DNA from: Martensiomyces pterosporus
Lineage: Eukaryota; Kickxellomycota; Kickxellomycetes; Kickxellales; Kickxellaceae
NCBI GenBank assembly: GCA_025201845.1
Contig: MU603997.1
Location: forward strand, 22,662-86,661
DNA length: 64,000 bases
Direction: 5' to 3'
The translations under genes and the position numbers were made by a program. The notes under the pieces were generated by a model. It saw nothing but the letters and a program-made list of their open reading frames with translations. It was not told the DNA's origin and made no database searches. Below, in pieces: positions 19,966 to 30,645 of this stretch. The first letter of the stretch is position 1. Every line of letters begins with the position of its first letter.

Positions 19966-20745
19966 ATGGTGAGGTCGGCTGCAGCAGCAAACAGGTCTGG
20001 CGGGGCAAGCGAAAACCACATTGTGCGGTGGTACACCTCGCTTCCAATTTGCACACGCATCGTCCTCACGGGCCTGGCTATATTCACGCTGGGAGCAGGA
20101 AGGCTAATCTCGCCCTTCCTTTTGCCGCTCTACTGGCCGCTTGTGTGGGGAAGGTTCGAAATCTGGCGCCTGGCCACGGCGTTCTTGTGGGAGGAGCTGA
20201 AAATCAATGGCCTGCTGAGGATATTCTTCTTCTACAGGGACTCGCTCGACTTGGAGACTCAGGAGTTTGGAGGGCGGACTGCGGACTACGCGTGGTTCCT
20301 GATGGTGTGCATGGGACTGATAGCAAGCGTCTCGTGGATCACACACACGGTGGTCCTCACTAAGGGGCTTCAGCTGGCTGTCGTCACGCTGTGGTCGTTG
20401 CACCGGGCGGAGCAGATTGTCAGCTTCTTCATGGGCTTCAGGTTCCCCGCAGCCTACCTGCCCTATGTCGTGATGGCGCTCGACTATGTTGCCAACCATG
20501 GAGCTACGCCATACGCTATGATTTATGGATGGATTGCTGCTCGAGTCTACTACTACTTGGTGGTTGATCTGCCTGCTCGGGGCGGCATCAACTACATTCC
20601 AACTCCGCAGTTCCTGTACAGGATCTTTGGCCCAGTAAACACCATTGGCGCAGGCCCCAGTGCTACTGCAAGCACCACGGGTCCCCAGACCTACCAGAGG
20701 CCAGGGGGTGGCCACTACTGGGGCAGCGGACGGCGTCTTGGATAG
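19966..20745 (+). CDS. Derlin family ER protein (DFM1/Derlin-1 type) with SHP box
   Basis: 259 aa, single exon. A rhomboid-like Derlin fold with several membrane segments. The early stretch IVRWYTSLPICTRIVL is followed by LYWPLVWGRFEIWRLATAF (the WR motif region) and FFYRDSLDLETQEFGGRTADYAW. The C-terminus ends HYWGSGRRLG, which matches the SHP box that binds Cdc48/p97 and points to Dfm1/Derlin-1 rather than yeast Der1. Derlins take part in retrotranslocation of misfolded ER proteins (ERAD). Convergent with TRS20, with 107 bp between the stops. Confidence 0.92.
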   Translation: MVRSAAAANRSGGASENHIVRWYTSLPICTRIVLTGLAIFTLGAGRLISPFLLPLYWPLVWGRFEIWRLATAFLWEELKINGLLRIFFFYRDSLDLETQEFGGRTADYAWFLMVCMGLIASVSWITHTVVLTKGLQLAVVTLWSLHRAEQIVSFFMGFRFPAAYLPYVVMALDYVANHGATPYAMIYGWIAARVYYYLVVDLPARGGINYIPTPQFLYRIFGPVNTIGAGPSATASTTGPQTYQRPGGGHYWGSGRRLG

Positions 20746-20852
20746 CTAACGCTGTCGTTTCGAGTGTTTGGTTTCTTATTATTAATACACTGCGCTCCTG
20801 TTATTTGCGAGCAGCTGCCAAAGCGAGCGCTGAGTCGTCATTTGCCTTGAGC

Positions 20853-21254
20853 CTACAGCAGATACTTTCTCGCCAAGGCGCTGACCTTGGTGTCAAATGC
20901 CTGCGACTGAATTGGCGTGTTGGCGGTGTAGAAGGGGTTGAGGAGCGTCTTGAGGCACAGCTCATGGCAGTCGACAAAGAACGACCGGATAGCATCATCG
21001 GCCTTCGCCTCGTGCAGCAGCATCAGCCGTACGTTGCTGGGCAGCACGTATGCAGAGACATTCCATTCGTTGTATCGGTCAACCGTCTTCAGGTAGCATG
21101 CAGTGCTCATAAACTGGGCGTCGTCGACTAGGTCCAGCGCTGCGTGCACTACGAATTGGTTGAGGTACTTGCTCTCGTCCCGCCGCACTCCAAACTCGGC
21201 CTCGTACAGCGGCGAGTCGTTGGTCCCAACTATAGCAAAATAAAATGTTGACAT
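20853..21254 (-). CDS. TRS20: TRAPP complex subunit, sedlin/TRAPPC2
   Basis: 133 aa from the ATG at 21254 (MSTFYFAIVGTNDSPLYEAE). The open frame extends further upstream, but the family begins here. The longin-fold sequence includes DESKYLNQFVVHAALDLVDD, TVDRYNEWNVSAYVLPSN and a C-terminal helix with NPFYTANTPI. It is one of the small core subunits of the TRAPP complexes, the GEFs for Rab1/Ypt1 and Rab11-type GTPases. Length is close to human sedlin (140 aa) and shorter than yeast Trs20. Divergent from symplekin, with 320 bp between the ATGs. Confidence 0.95.
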   Translation of the reverse strand: MSTFYFAIVGTNDSPLYEAEFGVRRDESKYLNQFVVHAALDLVDDAQFMSTACYLKTVDRYNEWNVSAYVLPSNVRLMLLHEAKADDAIRSFFVDCHELCLKTLLNPFYTANTPIQSQAFDTKVSALARKYLL

Positions 21255-21574
21255 GAACAGACGTGCGACTTGCTCCTTCGCTGGGTATAAAATGCGATGG
21301 TGTGCGAGGCAGCTGTAAAAAAAATATGAATGCACGAAGAGAGGAGAGCCGCCAAACCGCAAACCTCAAAAGCACAACACTGCCGCAGTGTCGCTGAAAG
21401 CCCCCTGCTCCCTGTCCCCACGAGTTGCGCGTTGCCGCCCCTCTTGTGCTCGAATATTTTTTTTGCCATTTCTTTCTCAACAAAATCTGAAAACTCGCAC
21501 CGCTCTATTTTTCGTTTCCGAACTGCAAATCCACTGCTGGCCGAGATACTAAACACAAGCACGCGGAAAGACTA
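21255..21574. promoter_or_regulatory. Divergent promoter region between TRS20 and symplekin
   Basis: 320 bp with short homopolymer tracts (A8, T8). No other gene seen. Confidence 0.45.
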
Positions 21575-24500
21575 ATGGCGAGCGAAGCGGATGCCCAGGC
21601 ATCGAAGCATGCGCAAGAGCTGTACGATTTGGCTGTAAGCGAGTCTCCGCTGAATCGCACGCAGCTTGACCACCTGGTTGACTTTGTACGCGCGAATCCA
21701 ACGCTTCTGTTCTCCGAGTACTTTGACAAAGGATACAATGCCACCGAGGTGGCCGTTGGAGCATGGCATGGCCACGCCGGCCCGCAGGAAAACGACGAGT
21801 CGATAGCCTTTCTATCAACGCTGGGGTCCTGGGGGTGGGCGGTGATGGAGGACACTGTTTGCTTGAAGCCGCCTACGAAGCAGCTGTTCAAAACAAAGTA
21901 CCCACAGCTGATCGACAGGTTCCTCAACATCGCCGAAAGAACGCTGAAGGACATGGAGCACACGCCCGTGCAGATTGTGCGCCGCTCTATTCAGGCGCTG
22001 ACCCGTTTCTGGCCCCAGCTGTACAGCCTCTGCATAGATGACGACGATGGGGACGAGGTGATGTGGTCGCGGCCCTTTGAGAACATGAGGCGCCTAGCGA
22101 GCTCGGTTCACCAGATCGCTCAGCAGTCAGACGACCCCGCTATGCTGGTTCACCTGGTCAAGTTCCTTGAGGTCGAAGCGACGATATTCTCGCCCGTGCC
22201 AGCGAACGGTGCAAGCAAGCAGGGCGCAGTAGGCATCGATCAATGCCCAGACCCCCACCCGTATTTGGCCAGAGCCCAGCTGGAGGACTGGGGCTCGTCA
22301 GCAAGGCAGCTGCTAATGACGCTGCTGCCCAGCAGCGACACACCGCGTCTGTTCAACACGTCGTTCATCACAGCCATCATCAACTCTGTCGTGTATTTGA
22401 TGAACCTTAGACCGCAGTTTGTCGACCTGCTTCTGGGTCCGCTGATGGGGTGGTATGAGGCAGCCAACTCGTCTCATCCAATGATGAGTCCCTCGCAGTC
22501 TACGATCATCAACAAGACCCTGCGAATTTCGCTCTTTCAGCTTTATCGGCGTCCGTACATGGGCGCGCACATCGAGCCGCTGGAGAATGCGATGGATAGC
22601 CTGAGCGGTCCGGAGTGGGTTGCTTGGCAGGCGCGCCAGGCCAGGATCAAAGAGCGGGAGGAGCGCCAGCGGGCGAAGGAGCGCAGTCGGATGTCGAGGC
22701 AGCAGCAGCAGCAGTTGCAGCAGCAGCAGTCGCAGCAGGAGCAAGGGCGGCGCCAGCGTCCATCAAGGTGGGTGCCCGCAAAGGAAGACGAAGAGGATGA
22801 AGAGAGCATGGCAGATCAGCCAGCACCTTTGCTCCCTGGTGCGAGCAGTGGCTTTGCTGGTGTGCCGCCGCCACCACCACCACCGCCTCTCCCAGCGAAT
22901 CTTGAGGCCATGCTCGAAATCCTAAACAAAAACAAGCTGGCATCGCGGCTCATGCCTCCAGGGCCAGGAGAAGAGCGCGGGCAAAAGAGACCGGGCCCCT
23001 CGCCAGCGCACGCAGGTGAAGACGAGGATGAGGATGAGGACGAAGAGCAGCAGTTCCGCATGCTCGAGGAGAGTGCCAAGCGCGTCAAACTGGACTCGGG
23101 CGATGCAGCGGCACCGCCACTGGAGCAACCAGCTAGCGTGCCTGCTGCAACCCACGATGCACGCTTGGCCGACACTGCGACGGCCACTACAGGCCCGCCT
23201 CAAACCGCTGCCGATGCGGAGATGGAGGAGGAAATTCGGGCTGCCTTGCACTCCGGCCCGTTCGAGCTACCACCAGCAGAGGATATGACGCCGGAGACTT
23301 GCAGTGTGCAGATCCAGCAGGCCTTGGAGCGAGTTGTGGCGGGCAGCAAGGCCATTCGAAGGCTTATTGAGACCAAAAACATGCAGTCGCTCGATGTCTC
23401 AAGCAGAGGCATGCTGTCTCCTGCCCAGCACCAAGAGCATCAGCTGCAGCAGCACAGGGATATCACCGAATCGGGAGTTAGAAAGGTGCTGCCAAACGGC
23501 CAGAGCACAAACGCTGGCATCCTGGAAGACTCGATGCTGATGCTTGTCCGACTGATCTCCAACTGCTATATTTTATGCTCGGGTGCTGACCAAGCATACG
23601 ACGCTCGGCCGGCCATGGGGCCGGACTCGTCGTGGTCTCGGATCCACTCTTGTGTCGAAAGCGTGCTCGATTACATTCTCGAGGCGCCTCGGACACATTA
23701 CGGCTTAGCGCAGCTGCTTCTCTACGAGATGTGGCTGGCTGTTGTGATAGCTGATCCCGAGATGAAGCAGGTTCCCGAGCAGGCAGGATCAGAGTACTCT
23801 GCGCTCTCTCTGTACTTGAACTGGTGCCAGCGCATATTCGGCCGCATCGTCGAGTGCTCGGCGGAGCACGTGCTAGCGCAGGAGAAAGCACAGGTTGTCC
23901 CCGACAGCGCACCCGGCGGCACCGAGACTACTGGCGGCCCGCTTGCCAGCGGTGGCGTGCTGGCAGGTGGGAGCAGCGGAGCAGGCGTTCCATTGCCCCA
24001 GCAGCACCAGCAAAAGCAGGGTGACCGCCTGATGCTCGACTTCATCATCGATGTGCCATACCTTGCGCCGCAGCTGCTGAGAAAACTCCAGGGATACTTG
24101 AGCGATCCGAGGACGGCGCTGGCTGGGATTGCCACACTCAAGGATGCGATTGCGCTGAGGCCGCCTTTGCTCAAGGAGGGCCTCGAGATCCTACTTACTT
24201 ACAGCGCGCACCCGCAAAAGGAGACGCGGACAGCATGCATCCTGGCGGTCAAGAAGTACTACATCAACTCGCCGTTTTCGTCGCTGATCGAAAAGCTTGC
24301 CAAGACTGCGATCAAAAGCGGTGTCGCTGATGCAGCGTCTCGAACCAAAGAGCTGGAAGCGAGTGTCGCGGCAGCAGCAGCAGCGGTGCGCGAAAAGGCT
24401 GCTGCTCCGGGTGCTGCTCAGGCTGCTGAGGAGGGCGGTGCTAGCAAGCAGCAGCAGGCAGAGGGCGAGAGTGGCAGCGATGCGCAACACGACCCGCGCG

Positions 24501-25489
24501 CCGAGATACTGGCGATGCGCAAAAATGGCGAAGCGGAGATCGAGGCGCACCTAGTCAGCCATGCCGAGCTGTTTCTGGCGCTGTGCACGCGGAATATGGA
24601 CCTGTTTTCAGAGATATTCGACATATTCGTGGCGAGTCCACCGCTGGTGCAGGCAATTATTCAACGCATCATTAAGCCGCTTGTACGCTCGACTGCACGG
24701 ACGCCGGCAAAATTCATACCGGCTCTTGAGCGGTTCCCCAAGGGCGCAGAGAATTTTGCGCTACGCGTGATTATCCTTCTTACGCTCGACGTTGCCCCAT
24801 CGCCAGAGCTCGTTCAGACGGTTCTCAATCTGTTTGACCAGCGCGGGCTGGGTGCTCAGTTCCTGGTAGTGGTCGCCAATGGGATGGAGAAGGACGAAAT
24901 CCAAAAGCGACTCCCAGCGGTCCTCGGGTTGCTCGACGGCACTGAGGCACAGCGTGGCCTTGTGAGAGAGTGCTTCAGCCGGTTGATGCGCCCGTATGGA
25001 GGGCGACCGAGCCGCCTAAGCCCCACGCAGCTTCTAATTATGCTGCACGATGACCTGGGCGTTGGAGCCGAGAGGACGATGGAGGCTATCCAAGTCTGCG
25101 TGGACATGGACAAGGTGTTTACGCCGCAGATTCTCGCTGCAGCGCTGAAGATGATGGTTGAAATGCCGGACGTGCCGCCGCTTGTGATGCGCACTGCCGA
25201 GCTCTGCCATCGGCGGAACCGCAGCATCACTGGGCTGATCATTGGCCTGCTGTCGAATCTGGTTGCACGCAAGGTGTGGGAGATGAACGGGGTGTTTGAA
25301 GGATTCGCCAAGTGCTGTCTGAGCCTGGTGCCAGCAACGCTCAGCCTGATGCTTTCGATGCCTGCCGAGCCATTGAAGCAGATGGTCAGCATGGAGCCCA
25401 GCCTCACTGCACATTTGCACGAGTATGTGCAGAAGATGCCCGAGAGCAAGCGTGAGAGGTTCAAATGGCTTATAGGCGCCAGTGGCTGA
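21575..25489 (+). CDS. PTA1: Symplekin/Pta1, scaffold of the mRNA 3'-end processing complex
   Basis: 1304 aa in one exon. The N-terminal HEAT-repeat domain (about residues 1-350) includes LDHLVDFVRANPTLLFSEYF and LKDMEHTPVQIVRRSIQAL. A low-complexity middle holds a Gln tract (near 22698-22740), a Pro run (near 22863-22890) and an acidic stretch (near 23022-23050). The C-terminal symplekin domain (about 985-1300) includes NFALRVIILLTLDVAP, LSPTQLLIMLHDD and GLLSNLVARKVWE. Its animal counterpart is the cleavage and polyadenylation scaffold that also binds the Ssu72 phosphatase. The presence of the extended C-terminal domain and the length favour symplekin over the shorter yeast Pta1. Confidence 0.95.
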   Translation: MASEADAQASKHAQELYDLAVSESPLNRTQLDHLVDFVRANPTLLFSEYFDKGYNATEVAVGAWHGHAGPQENDESIAFLSTLGSWGWAVMEDTVCLKPPTKQLFKTKYPQLIDRFLNIAERTLKDMEHTPVQIVRRSIQALTRFWPQLYSLCIDDDDGDEVMWSRPFENMRRLASSVHQIAQQSDDPAMLVHLVKFLEVEATIFSPVPANGASKQGAVGIDQCPDPHPYLARAQLEDWGSSARQLLMTLLPSSDTPRLFNTSFITAIINSVVYLMNLRPQFVDLLLGPLMGWYEAANSSHPMMSPSQSTIINKTLRISLFQLYRRPYMGAHIEPLENAMDSLSGPEWVAWQARQARIKEREERQRAKERSRMSRQQQQQLQQQQSQQEQGRRQRPSRWVPAKEDEEDEESMADQPAPLLPGASSGFAGVPPPPPPPPLPANLEAMLEILNKNKLASRLMPPGPGEERGQKRPGPSPAHAGEDEDEDEDEEQQFRMLEESAKRVKLDSGDAAAPPLEQPASVPAATHDARLADTATATTGPPQTAADAEMEEEIRAALHSGPFELPPAEDMTPETCSVQIQQALERVVAGSKAIRRLIETKNMQSLDVSSRGMLSPAQHQEHQLQQHRDITESGVRKVLPNGQSTNAGILEDSMLMLVRLISNCYILCSGADQAYDARPAMGPDSSWSRIHSCVESVLDYILEAPRTHYGLAQLLLYEMWLAVVIADPEMKQVPEQAGSEYSALSLYLNWCQRIFGRIVECSAEHVLAQEKAQVVPDSAPGGTETTGGPLASGGVLAGGSSGAGVPLPQQHQQKQGDRLMLDFIIDVPYLAPQLLRKLQGYLSDPRTALAGIATLKDAIALRPPLLKEGLEILLTYSAHPQKETRTACILAVKKYYINSPFSSLIEKLAKTAIKSGVADAASRTKELEASVAAAAAAVREKAAAPGAAQAAEEGGASKQQQAEGESGSDAQHDPRAEILAMRKNGEAEIEAHLVSHAELFLALCTRNMDLFSEIFDIFVASPPLVQAIIQRIIKPLVRSTARTPAKFIPALERFPKGAENFALRVIILLTLDVAPSPELVQTVLNLFDQRGLGAQFLVVVANGMEKDEIQKRLPAVLGLLDGTEAQRGLVRECFSRLMRPYGGRPSRLSPTQLLIMLHDDLGVGAERTMEAIQVCVDMDKVFTPQILAAALKMMVEMPDVPPLVMRTAELCHRRNRSITGLIIGLLSNLVARKVWEMNGVFEGFAKCCLSLVPATLSLMLSMPAEPLKQMVSMEPSLTAHLHEYVQKMPESKRERFKWLIGASG

Positions 25490-27382
25490 TAGCAAAGCAC
25501 GTCTCTGTACAACAGCAGCAAGATTGTGCTGGCCATCCTTGTGCGTTTTGTGTGAGTGCACATGCTTTCGTGCTGGTGCTGCCTCTCCGTAGGGGTTTCC
25601 CAGCTAAAATTTCGCGTTGGTGTTGCTGTTGCTGTTTTTATAGCTGCTGCTAATGTAATTTTTCATTTTACTACCTTTACCAACCATGGCTGCCTCCAAG
25701 CCCTTCAGCAGGCGAGCGCCTGTGCTCTACCTGCTTGCTGTCGCCTTGTAGCTATAGACCACTAGCGCCTGTCTGCTGACAATGCATCGGAATGAGCAGC
25801 TGGCCTTGTTGTTTTTAGCGAGTGAAACCACAATCGATATGCTCTGCCAAATCCGGGCATGTGACGTATTTGTGCATGAATGATCGACGGTCCAGACAGT
25901 CCGGTCAGTTCAGCCCGCGAATAGCACAAACAGCGATGCTTTAGGTTTATGTGTAGGACCACATGTTAAGGTAGCAACTGGCACTGGAGCACCAGCCGTA
26001 TAGTAGCAGCATGCTTCTCGTTTATACATCAAAACAGTCCTTTTTTGCCGTAGCGATCCCGTGCAAGGAACAGAGTGCGGCCAATAGCGTTTGCAGCGTG
26101 TGCATGGTGCTAGCGCACGTAGTGGGCATCCACCAAGCGAGAAAGCCGCTGCTGACTGGTCTTGGCAGGAAGGCGTGTGCGTGCGTGAGGGTAGGCGCCA
26201 TTAATCAAACCGCTCAGTCGCTTTTCATCTCGCGTTTCCCAGCAAAGCACGAGCTCGTTTGGCGATCCGTCAACAAATGTGGCCAGAGGCACTCGGATAG
26301 AAGGGCAGTAGCAGCATGAATGCGCACAAAGAGGCATCCGCATGTGGACACGGATGAAAATGTTTGTTAGCAGCAGGAGGCGTAATCAACCACCAAGGCA
26401 CCGTGCAAACGGTGGATACTGCCAAGAGGCTATATGGACACCTGTATATATGCGCTTCCGTGTCTACGCCTGTGGGCAGGCGGATGAGTCTAAAAATAGC
26501 TGCGTGGGAGGTGCTGGTCAGACTGCATTATTAGCTCGTGCCAGGTTTAGACAGCCTTTGTGTGCAAAGGGGCTGGGGCGTATATACATAGGTGTGGGGG
26601 TGCGCGTCTGAGGGCGGCGAGATTTCAAGCAAAAAAAGAACAGCGGCGATCGCTCGAGTCAGCTCTGTTGACGTCTGCCAGAGCGCTTTTTTTTTTTTTT
26701 AGGAGTGCAGAAGGCTGGCGGGTGCAGCAGCCAATTGCGTTACGCCTGGTTTTTCATTCTCAAGCGCACGGCCAACGTTTGCGTAGCAAGACCAGCGCCA
26801 GAGGCACCCAGACTCCGTGGTGCATTTGCTACGGCTTTGTGTGCATTTTTGTGCGCTGGCGAGCAGGCGGTTTGCTGGCTTGGGCGTCATTTCCCGGTTC
26901 TGGGGACGCCTTGCTCGCGTCTCTCCCCAAAACGCCCGCTCGTAGGCAGACAGCACACAGCAGCAAACCCAACGCGCCGCTTGCCAGTTGGGTGGGAGGG
27001 GAGGGTGTTCGGGCGGCTTCAAACCCCTCCCCTCTCGCTTGTTCAGCCTTCCGGGTCAATTGAATATAATAGCAGACTTGCACCTCCTTCGCCCGGCTTC
27101 TGCTCCTTTTCCCTTTCCTCTTTCACTCTCCCATCTCTCAGCTTGCCTTGCATTTCATTTTTGTGCCGCCTCCCCGCCACTTCTCTTTCCTTTTCACGCC
27201 TGCCCGTGCGCACCGCTTTCAGCAGACAAAGGTCCATCTCTTCGCGTTGACGCGGACTGTCTTGGCCTGCTGGAAACAGATAATTGCATTTATCCTTATA
27301 CAAGTACTTATACAAGCACGTGTACGCACGCGCAAGCGCTTCGCACCCCCGCCCCTTCACACACCCTCCTCTTTTTCCAAGC
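25490..27382. other. Gene-poor region, 1.9 kb
   Basis: The longest stretch without a recognisable gene. It holds a 21-codon ATG frame in a good start context (25686-25751), a T14 run (26687-26700) and a strongly C/T-rich tract from about 27080 to 27230 that is likely the promoter or leader of the LPMO-like gene. No tRNA-like cloverleaf, transposon terminus or known protein was seen in either orientation. A small RNA gene or long leader cannot be excluded. Confidence 0.5.
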
Positions 27383-28489
27383 ATGCCGTCAATTATCAGC
27401 AAGCTGGCTGCTATTTGCGCCGTAGCGACATCTGTGCTGGCTCACAGCTGGGTCGACTGCGTCAAATACGACCCCATCAACAAGACCTGCCTTGGATACC
27501 CGCGCGGCTACCCTGGCCGCCAAGATGTCAACATCAACACCGAGTACACATACCTGTTCAGCGGCTCGCCAGCCCACCAGGCCATGTGCAACACCATGCA
27601 GCAGTCCGGCGTTTCGTACTCGGCAAAGTTCCCCATGGCCACTGCGCAGCCCGGCGAGACCATTTACACCACCTGGGAGGAGAACGGCCACCTGAACAAC
27701 GCCAGCCCAACCGAAATCAAGGTCCTGTACTACTCGGACGCGAGCAAGGAGTTCATGGATGTCACCGAGAAAGACACGGCCAAGGTCGCGGGCACCATGA
27801 AGTTTGCCACCGATGGCAACTGCTACAAGCCCAACGACCCCAACTCTGTGTGCTTCGGCAGCTGGACTGTTCCCGAAGACCTGCAGCCCGGAAAGGTCTA
27901 CCACTTTGTGTGGTTCTGGTACTTCAACGCCAACCCGGCGGGGCAGTGGTACACCACCTGCTTCGACGTCATGGTCGCCGACCAGTCGCATGTCGTCAGC
28001 GGCTCGAGCAACCTTGCCTCCCTCTTGGGCAGGGGTGAGCCTTCGCTGGACTACGCCTGGGGCGTCACCAGCAAGATCACTGCTCAGATTAACGATGTCT
28101 CCCGCCTTAACAGCGGCAACAGCACTGGCAGCAACCAGGAAATCGCCGTCGTCCCGCATGCCGCTGCTTCCTCGGCTGCCTCGGCTGCTGCTGCTCCCTC
28201 TCCCGCAACAAGCTCTGTGTATTTGCCGACTGGCGACAGTGGCCGTAATCCCGACCCAGCAACTGCCGCTCCAGCTCCAATCCCCGCTGCCCCGACCCAG
28301 CCAGTCTCCTCGGCTCCTGCTCCTATGCCAGCGGCTCCCACCACTACTCTGGCGCCCGCCTCTGCTGCCTCTGCCGCCTCTGCCGCTCCCGCCCCTGCAC
28401 CAGCTAGCGACACCATCTACACAATTCCCAACCCACTGAAGCCTAACAGCACGCTCAAGTGCCGTCGCAGGCGCCGCCCGGCGCACTAA
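27383..28489 (+). CDS. Secreted LPMO-like protein with N-terminal histidine
   Basis: 368 aa, single exon, starting at the ATG at 27383. A 20-residue signal peptide (MPSIISKLAAICAVATSVLA) would be cut to expose His21 (HSWVDC), as needed for the copper histidine brace of lytic polysaccharide monooxygenases. A second candidate brace His lies in WEENGHLNN (residue 103), and HFVWFWYFNANPAGQW with YTTCFDVMV resembles the strand bearing the axial aromatic residue. At least six Cys lie in the domain. From about residue 245 a Ser/Ala/Pro-rich stalk follows, ending in a basic tail (RRRRRPAH) with no GPI-type hydrophobic end. Substrate and AA family cannot be assigned by reading alone; copper-binding non-catalytic relatives are the alternative. 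Confidence 0.7.
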   Translation: MPSIISKLAAICAVATSVLAHSWVDCVKYDPINKTCLGYPRGYPGRQDVNINTEYTYLFSGSPAHQAMCNTMQQSGVSYSAKFPMATAQPGETIYTTWEENGHLNNASPTEIKVLYYSDASKEFMDVTEKDTAKVAGTMKFATDGNCYKPNDPNSVCFGSWTVPEDLQPGKVYHFVWFWYFNANPAGQWYTTCFDVMVADQSHVVSGSSNLASLLGRGEPSLDYAWGVTSKITAQINDVSRLNSGNSTGSNQEIAVVPHAAASSAASAAAAPSPATSSVYLPTGDSGRNPDPATAAPAPIPAAPTQPVSSAPAPMPAAPTTTLAPASAASAASAAPAPAPASDTIYTIPNPLKPNSTLKCRRRRRPAH

Positions 28490-28737
28490 AGCCGGCTCCC
28501 ATGCTTCCTGAGCGATTTTCTGTGCAGTAGATAGATTTGCGTGTCCGATATAGCTAGCGTCTCACTCTCCTCATTCCCTGCGTTATTCTTTCCATTCCTT
28601 CTTATGAACCCAAAGGCTGCCAAGCTGTACCCCACATTTGCAGATTAGCGTGGCTCTGTCGTCAGCTGGTGTCGGGGAAGAAGGCATGTTTAGCAGTTGA
28701 AACCAAAGAAAAAAAGCTGTGGACTCGGCCGCTGTCA

Positions 28738-29812
28738 TTACTTCTTGTAGTCCTTGGGGCCAAGCATGTTCTCCGGACGCACCCACTGGTCAAACTGCTC
28801 CTCGTTGAGCGAACCAAGTGCAATCGCTGCCTCCTTCAGAGTGGTGCCCTCCTTGTGAGCCTTCTTGGCAGCCGCAGCGGCGTTGTCGTAGCCAATGTAG
28901 GGGTTCAGAGCAGTGACAAGCATAAGCGACTCGTGGAGCAGCTTGTTGATGCGCTCTCTGTTCGCGTGGATGCCAGCAACGCAGTTCTTGCGGAAGGAGA
29001 CGCTGCCGTCAGCCAAAAGACGCACCGAGTGAAGAACGTTGTAGATCATCATGGGCTTGAACACGTTCAGCTCAAAGTGCCCGTTGGCTCCGCCGACAGT
29101 CACCGCAGTGTGGTTGCCCATCACCTGGGCGCAGAGCATCGTCATCGACTCGCACTGAGTGGGGTTGACCTTGCCAGGCATGATCGACGATCCAGGCTCG
29201 TTCTCGGGGAGCTGGAGCTCGCCCAGGCCGCAGCGGGGGCCGCTGCCGAGAAGGCGGATGTCGCTGGCAATCTTGAACAGAGACACAGCGATGGTGTTCA
29301 GCGCCCCCGAGGCCTCAACCAGAGCATCGTGCGCAGCGAGGGCCTCGAACTTGTTGGGGGCCGAGGTGAACTTGTATCCAGAGATGTTGGAGATCTCCTC
29401 TGCCATGCGCTGGTCGAATCCGGTGTAGGTGTTCAGTCCGGTGCCGACGGCTGTGCCACCGATGGCCAGCTGCGAGAGGCGGGGAAGGACAGCCTCGATG
29501 CGGTCGATCGCGTTGGTGAGCATCTGGGTGTATCCCGAAAACTCCTGGCCAAGGGTCAGAGGGGTGGCGTCCTGGAGGTGGGTGCGGCCAATCTTGATGA
29601 TGTCGGCAAACTCCTCCTGCTTCTTCTGGAACGCATCGCGAAGGTCCCTCAGAGCCGGGATAAGGCGGCGGTTGATTTCTGTCACAGCAGCGATGTGCAT
29701 GGCTGTGGGGAAGGTGTCGTTGGACGACTGGCTCTTGTTGACGTGGTCGTTGGGGTGGACGGGCTTCTTCGACCCAAGCTCGCCACCAAGGATCTCGATG
29801 GCGCGGTTGGCA

Positions 29813-29847
<35 letters not shown>

Positions 29848-30645
29848 CGAGCCAGTCTGCCAAACAACAAGGGGGAAGTGGTCCATGAGCTTGCCGTCAA
29901 TCACCTCCTGGGCTGCCTGCTGAATGGCATCGCTGGCAGTGGCATCAAGACCAAAGTCGCGGTTGACGGTAGCAGCAGCCTTCTTCAAGACGCCCATGGC
30001 CTTGATGACGGCATCGGGCATGCGGTCGGTGTCGGCGCAGATGTCAAAGTTCATCTTGGAGCGAGCGGTCTGGCACCCGTAGTACTTGTCAGCCGGAACC
30101 TCGAGCTCGCCCATGGTGTCGCGCTCGAGACGCACCTTCTACAGAGCAGATCAAGTTAGAGAAAGAGGAAAAGCGCGTGGGCAGGGTTAGCACAATATGC
30201 AGGCATGTTGCAGTCACCAGAAGCGGGGCTTTTGTTGGTTGGGGCTCCCCCTCCTTATCTGGCCAGCTGGCTGCTGTAGAGACGCTTTACCGAGAACTGG
30301 GATGCAGAGGCAGAAAACGCGCGAGCGGCTCCCGAGGAGGTCGTCAGCTTAGAGGACGCTTGGGCGCCAGAGAGGATGGCCTGGCGGAGCTAAGTCGGCG
30401 AGAAGTCGAGCAGGCGGCGAGGATGGAGGAGGGCAGCGTGCGTCGGTGGTAGGTGAAGTGCGTGGTTGCATGGTTTAGTATGAGTAGCCTTCAGAGCGAT
30501 AGCTGGCTGTTTCTTGGCTCCATTTTGCCAGTGCTGCAAAGTCTTTGGGTGCTGTTTGCACCTCTTTTATTATTATTATTAAAAAAGAGGCAGCTGCTAC
30601 TCCACTTACCGCGCCGTTCTTGAGAGCTGGTCTGATGGAAGCCAT
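28738..30645 (-). CDS. FUM1: Fumarate hydratase, class II
   Basis: Two exons: 30645..30610 (36 nt, [12 protein letters not shown]) and 30138..28738, around a 471-bp intron (donor GCG|GTAAGT, acceptor CTGTAG|AAG). Both parts are phase 0, giving 478 aa. The upstream frame is closed by a TGA, so this start is firm. The enzyme interconverts fumarate and malate. Conserved stretches are [33 protein letters not shown] and the family signature [15 protein letters not shown]. The N-terminal extension before RLERDT is only 14 residues with a few basic residues, so mitochondrial, cytosolic or dual location cannot be decided. Divergent from CMC1. Confidence 0.95.

Noticed and set aside
26687..26700. T14 run as a Pol III terminator for a hidden tRNA or snRNA
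   Set aside because: No box A/B elements or cloverleaf could be found just upstream on either strand.
28669..30159. 496-codon plus-strand frame opposite fumarase
   Set aside because: Antisense shadow; the minus strand encodes an unmistakable fumarase.
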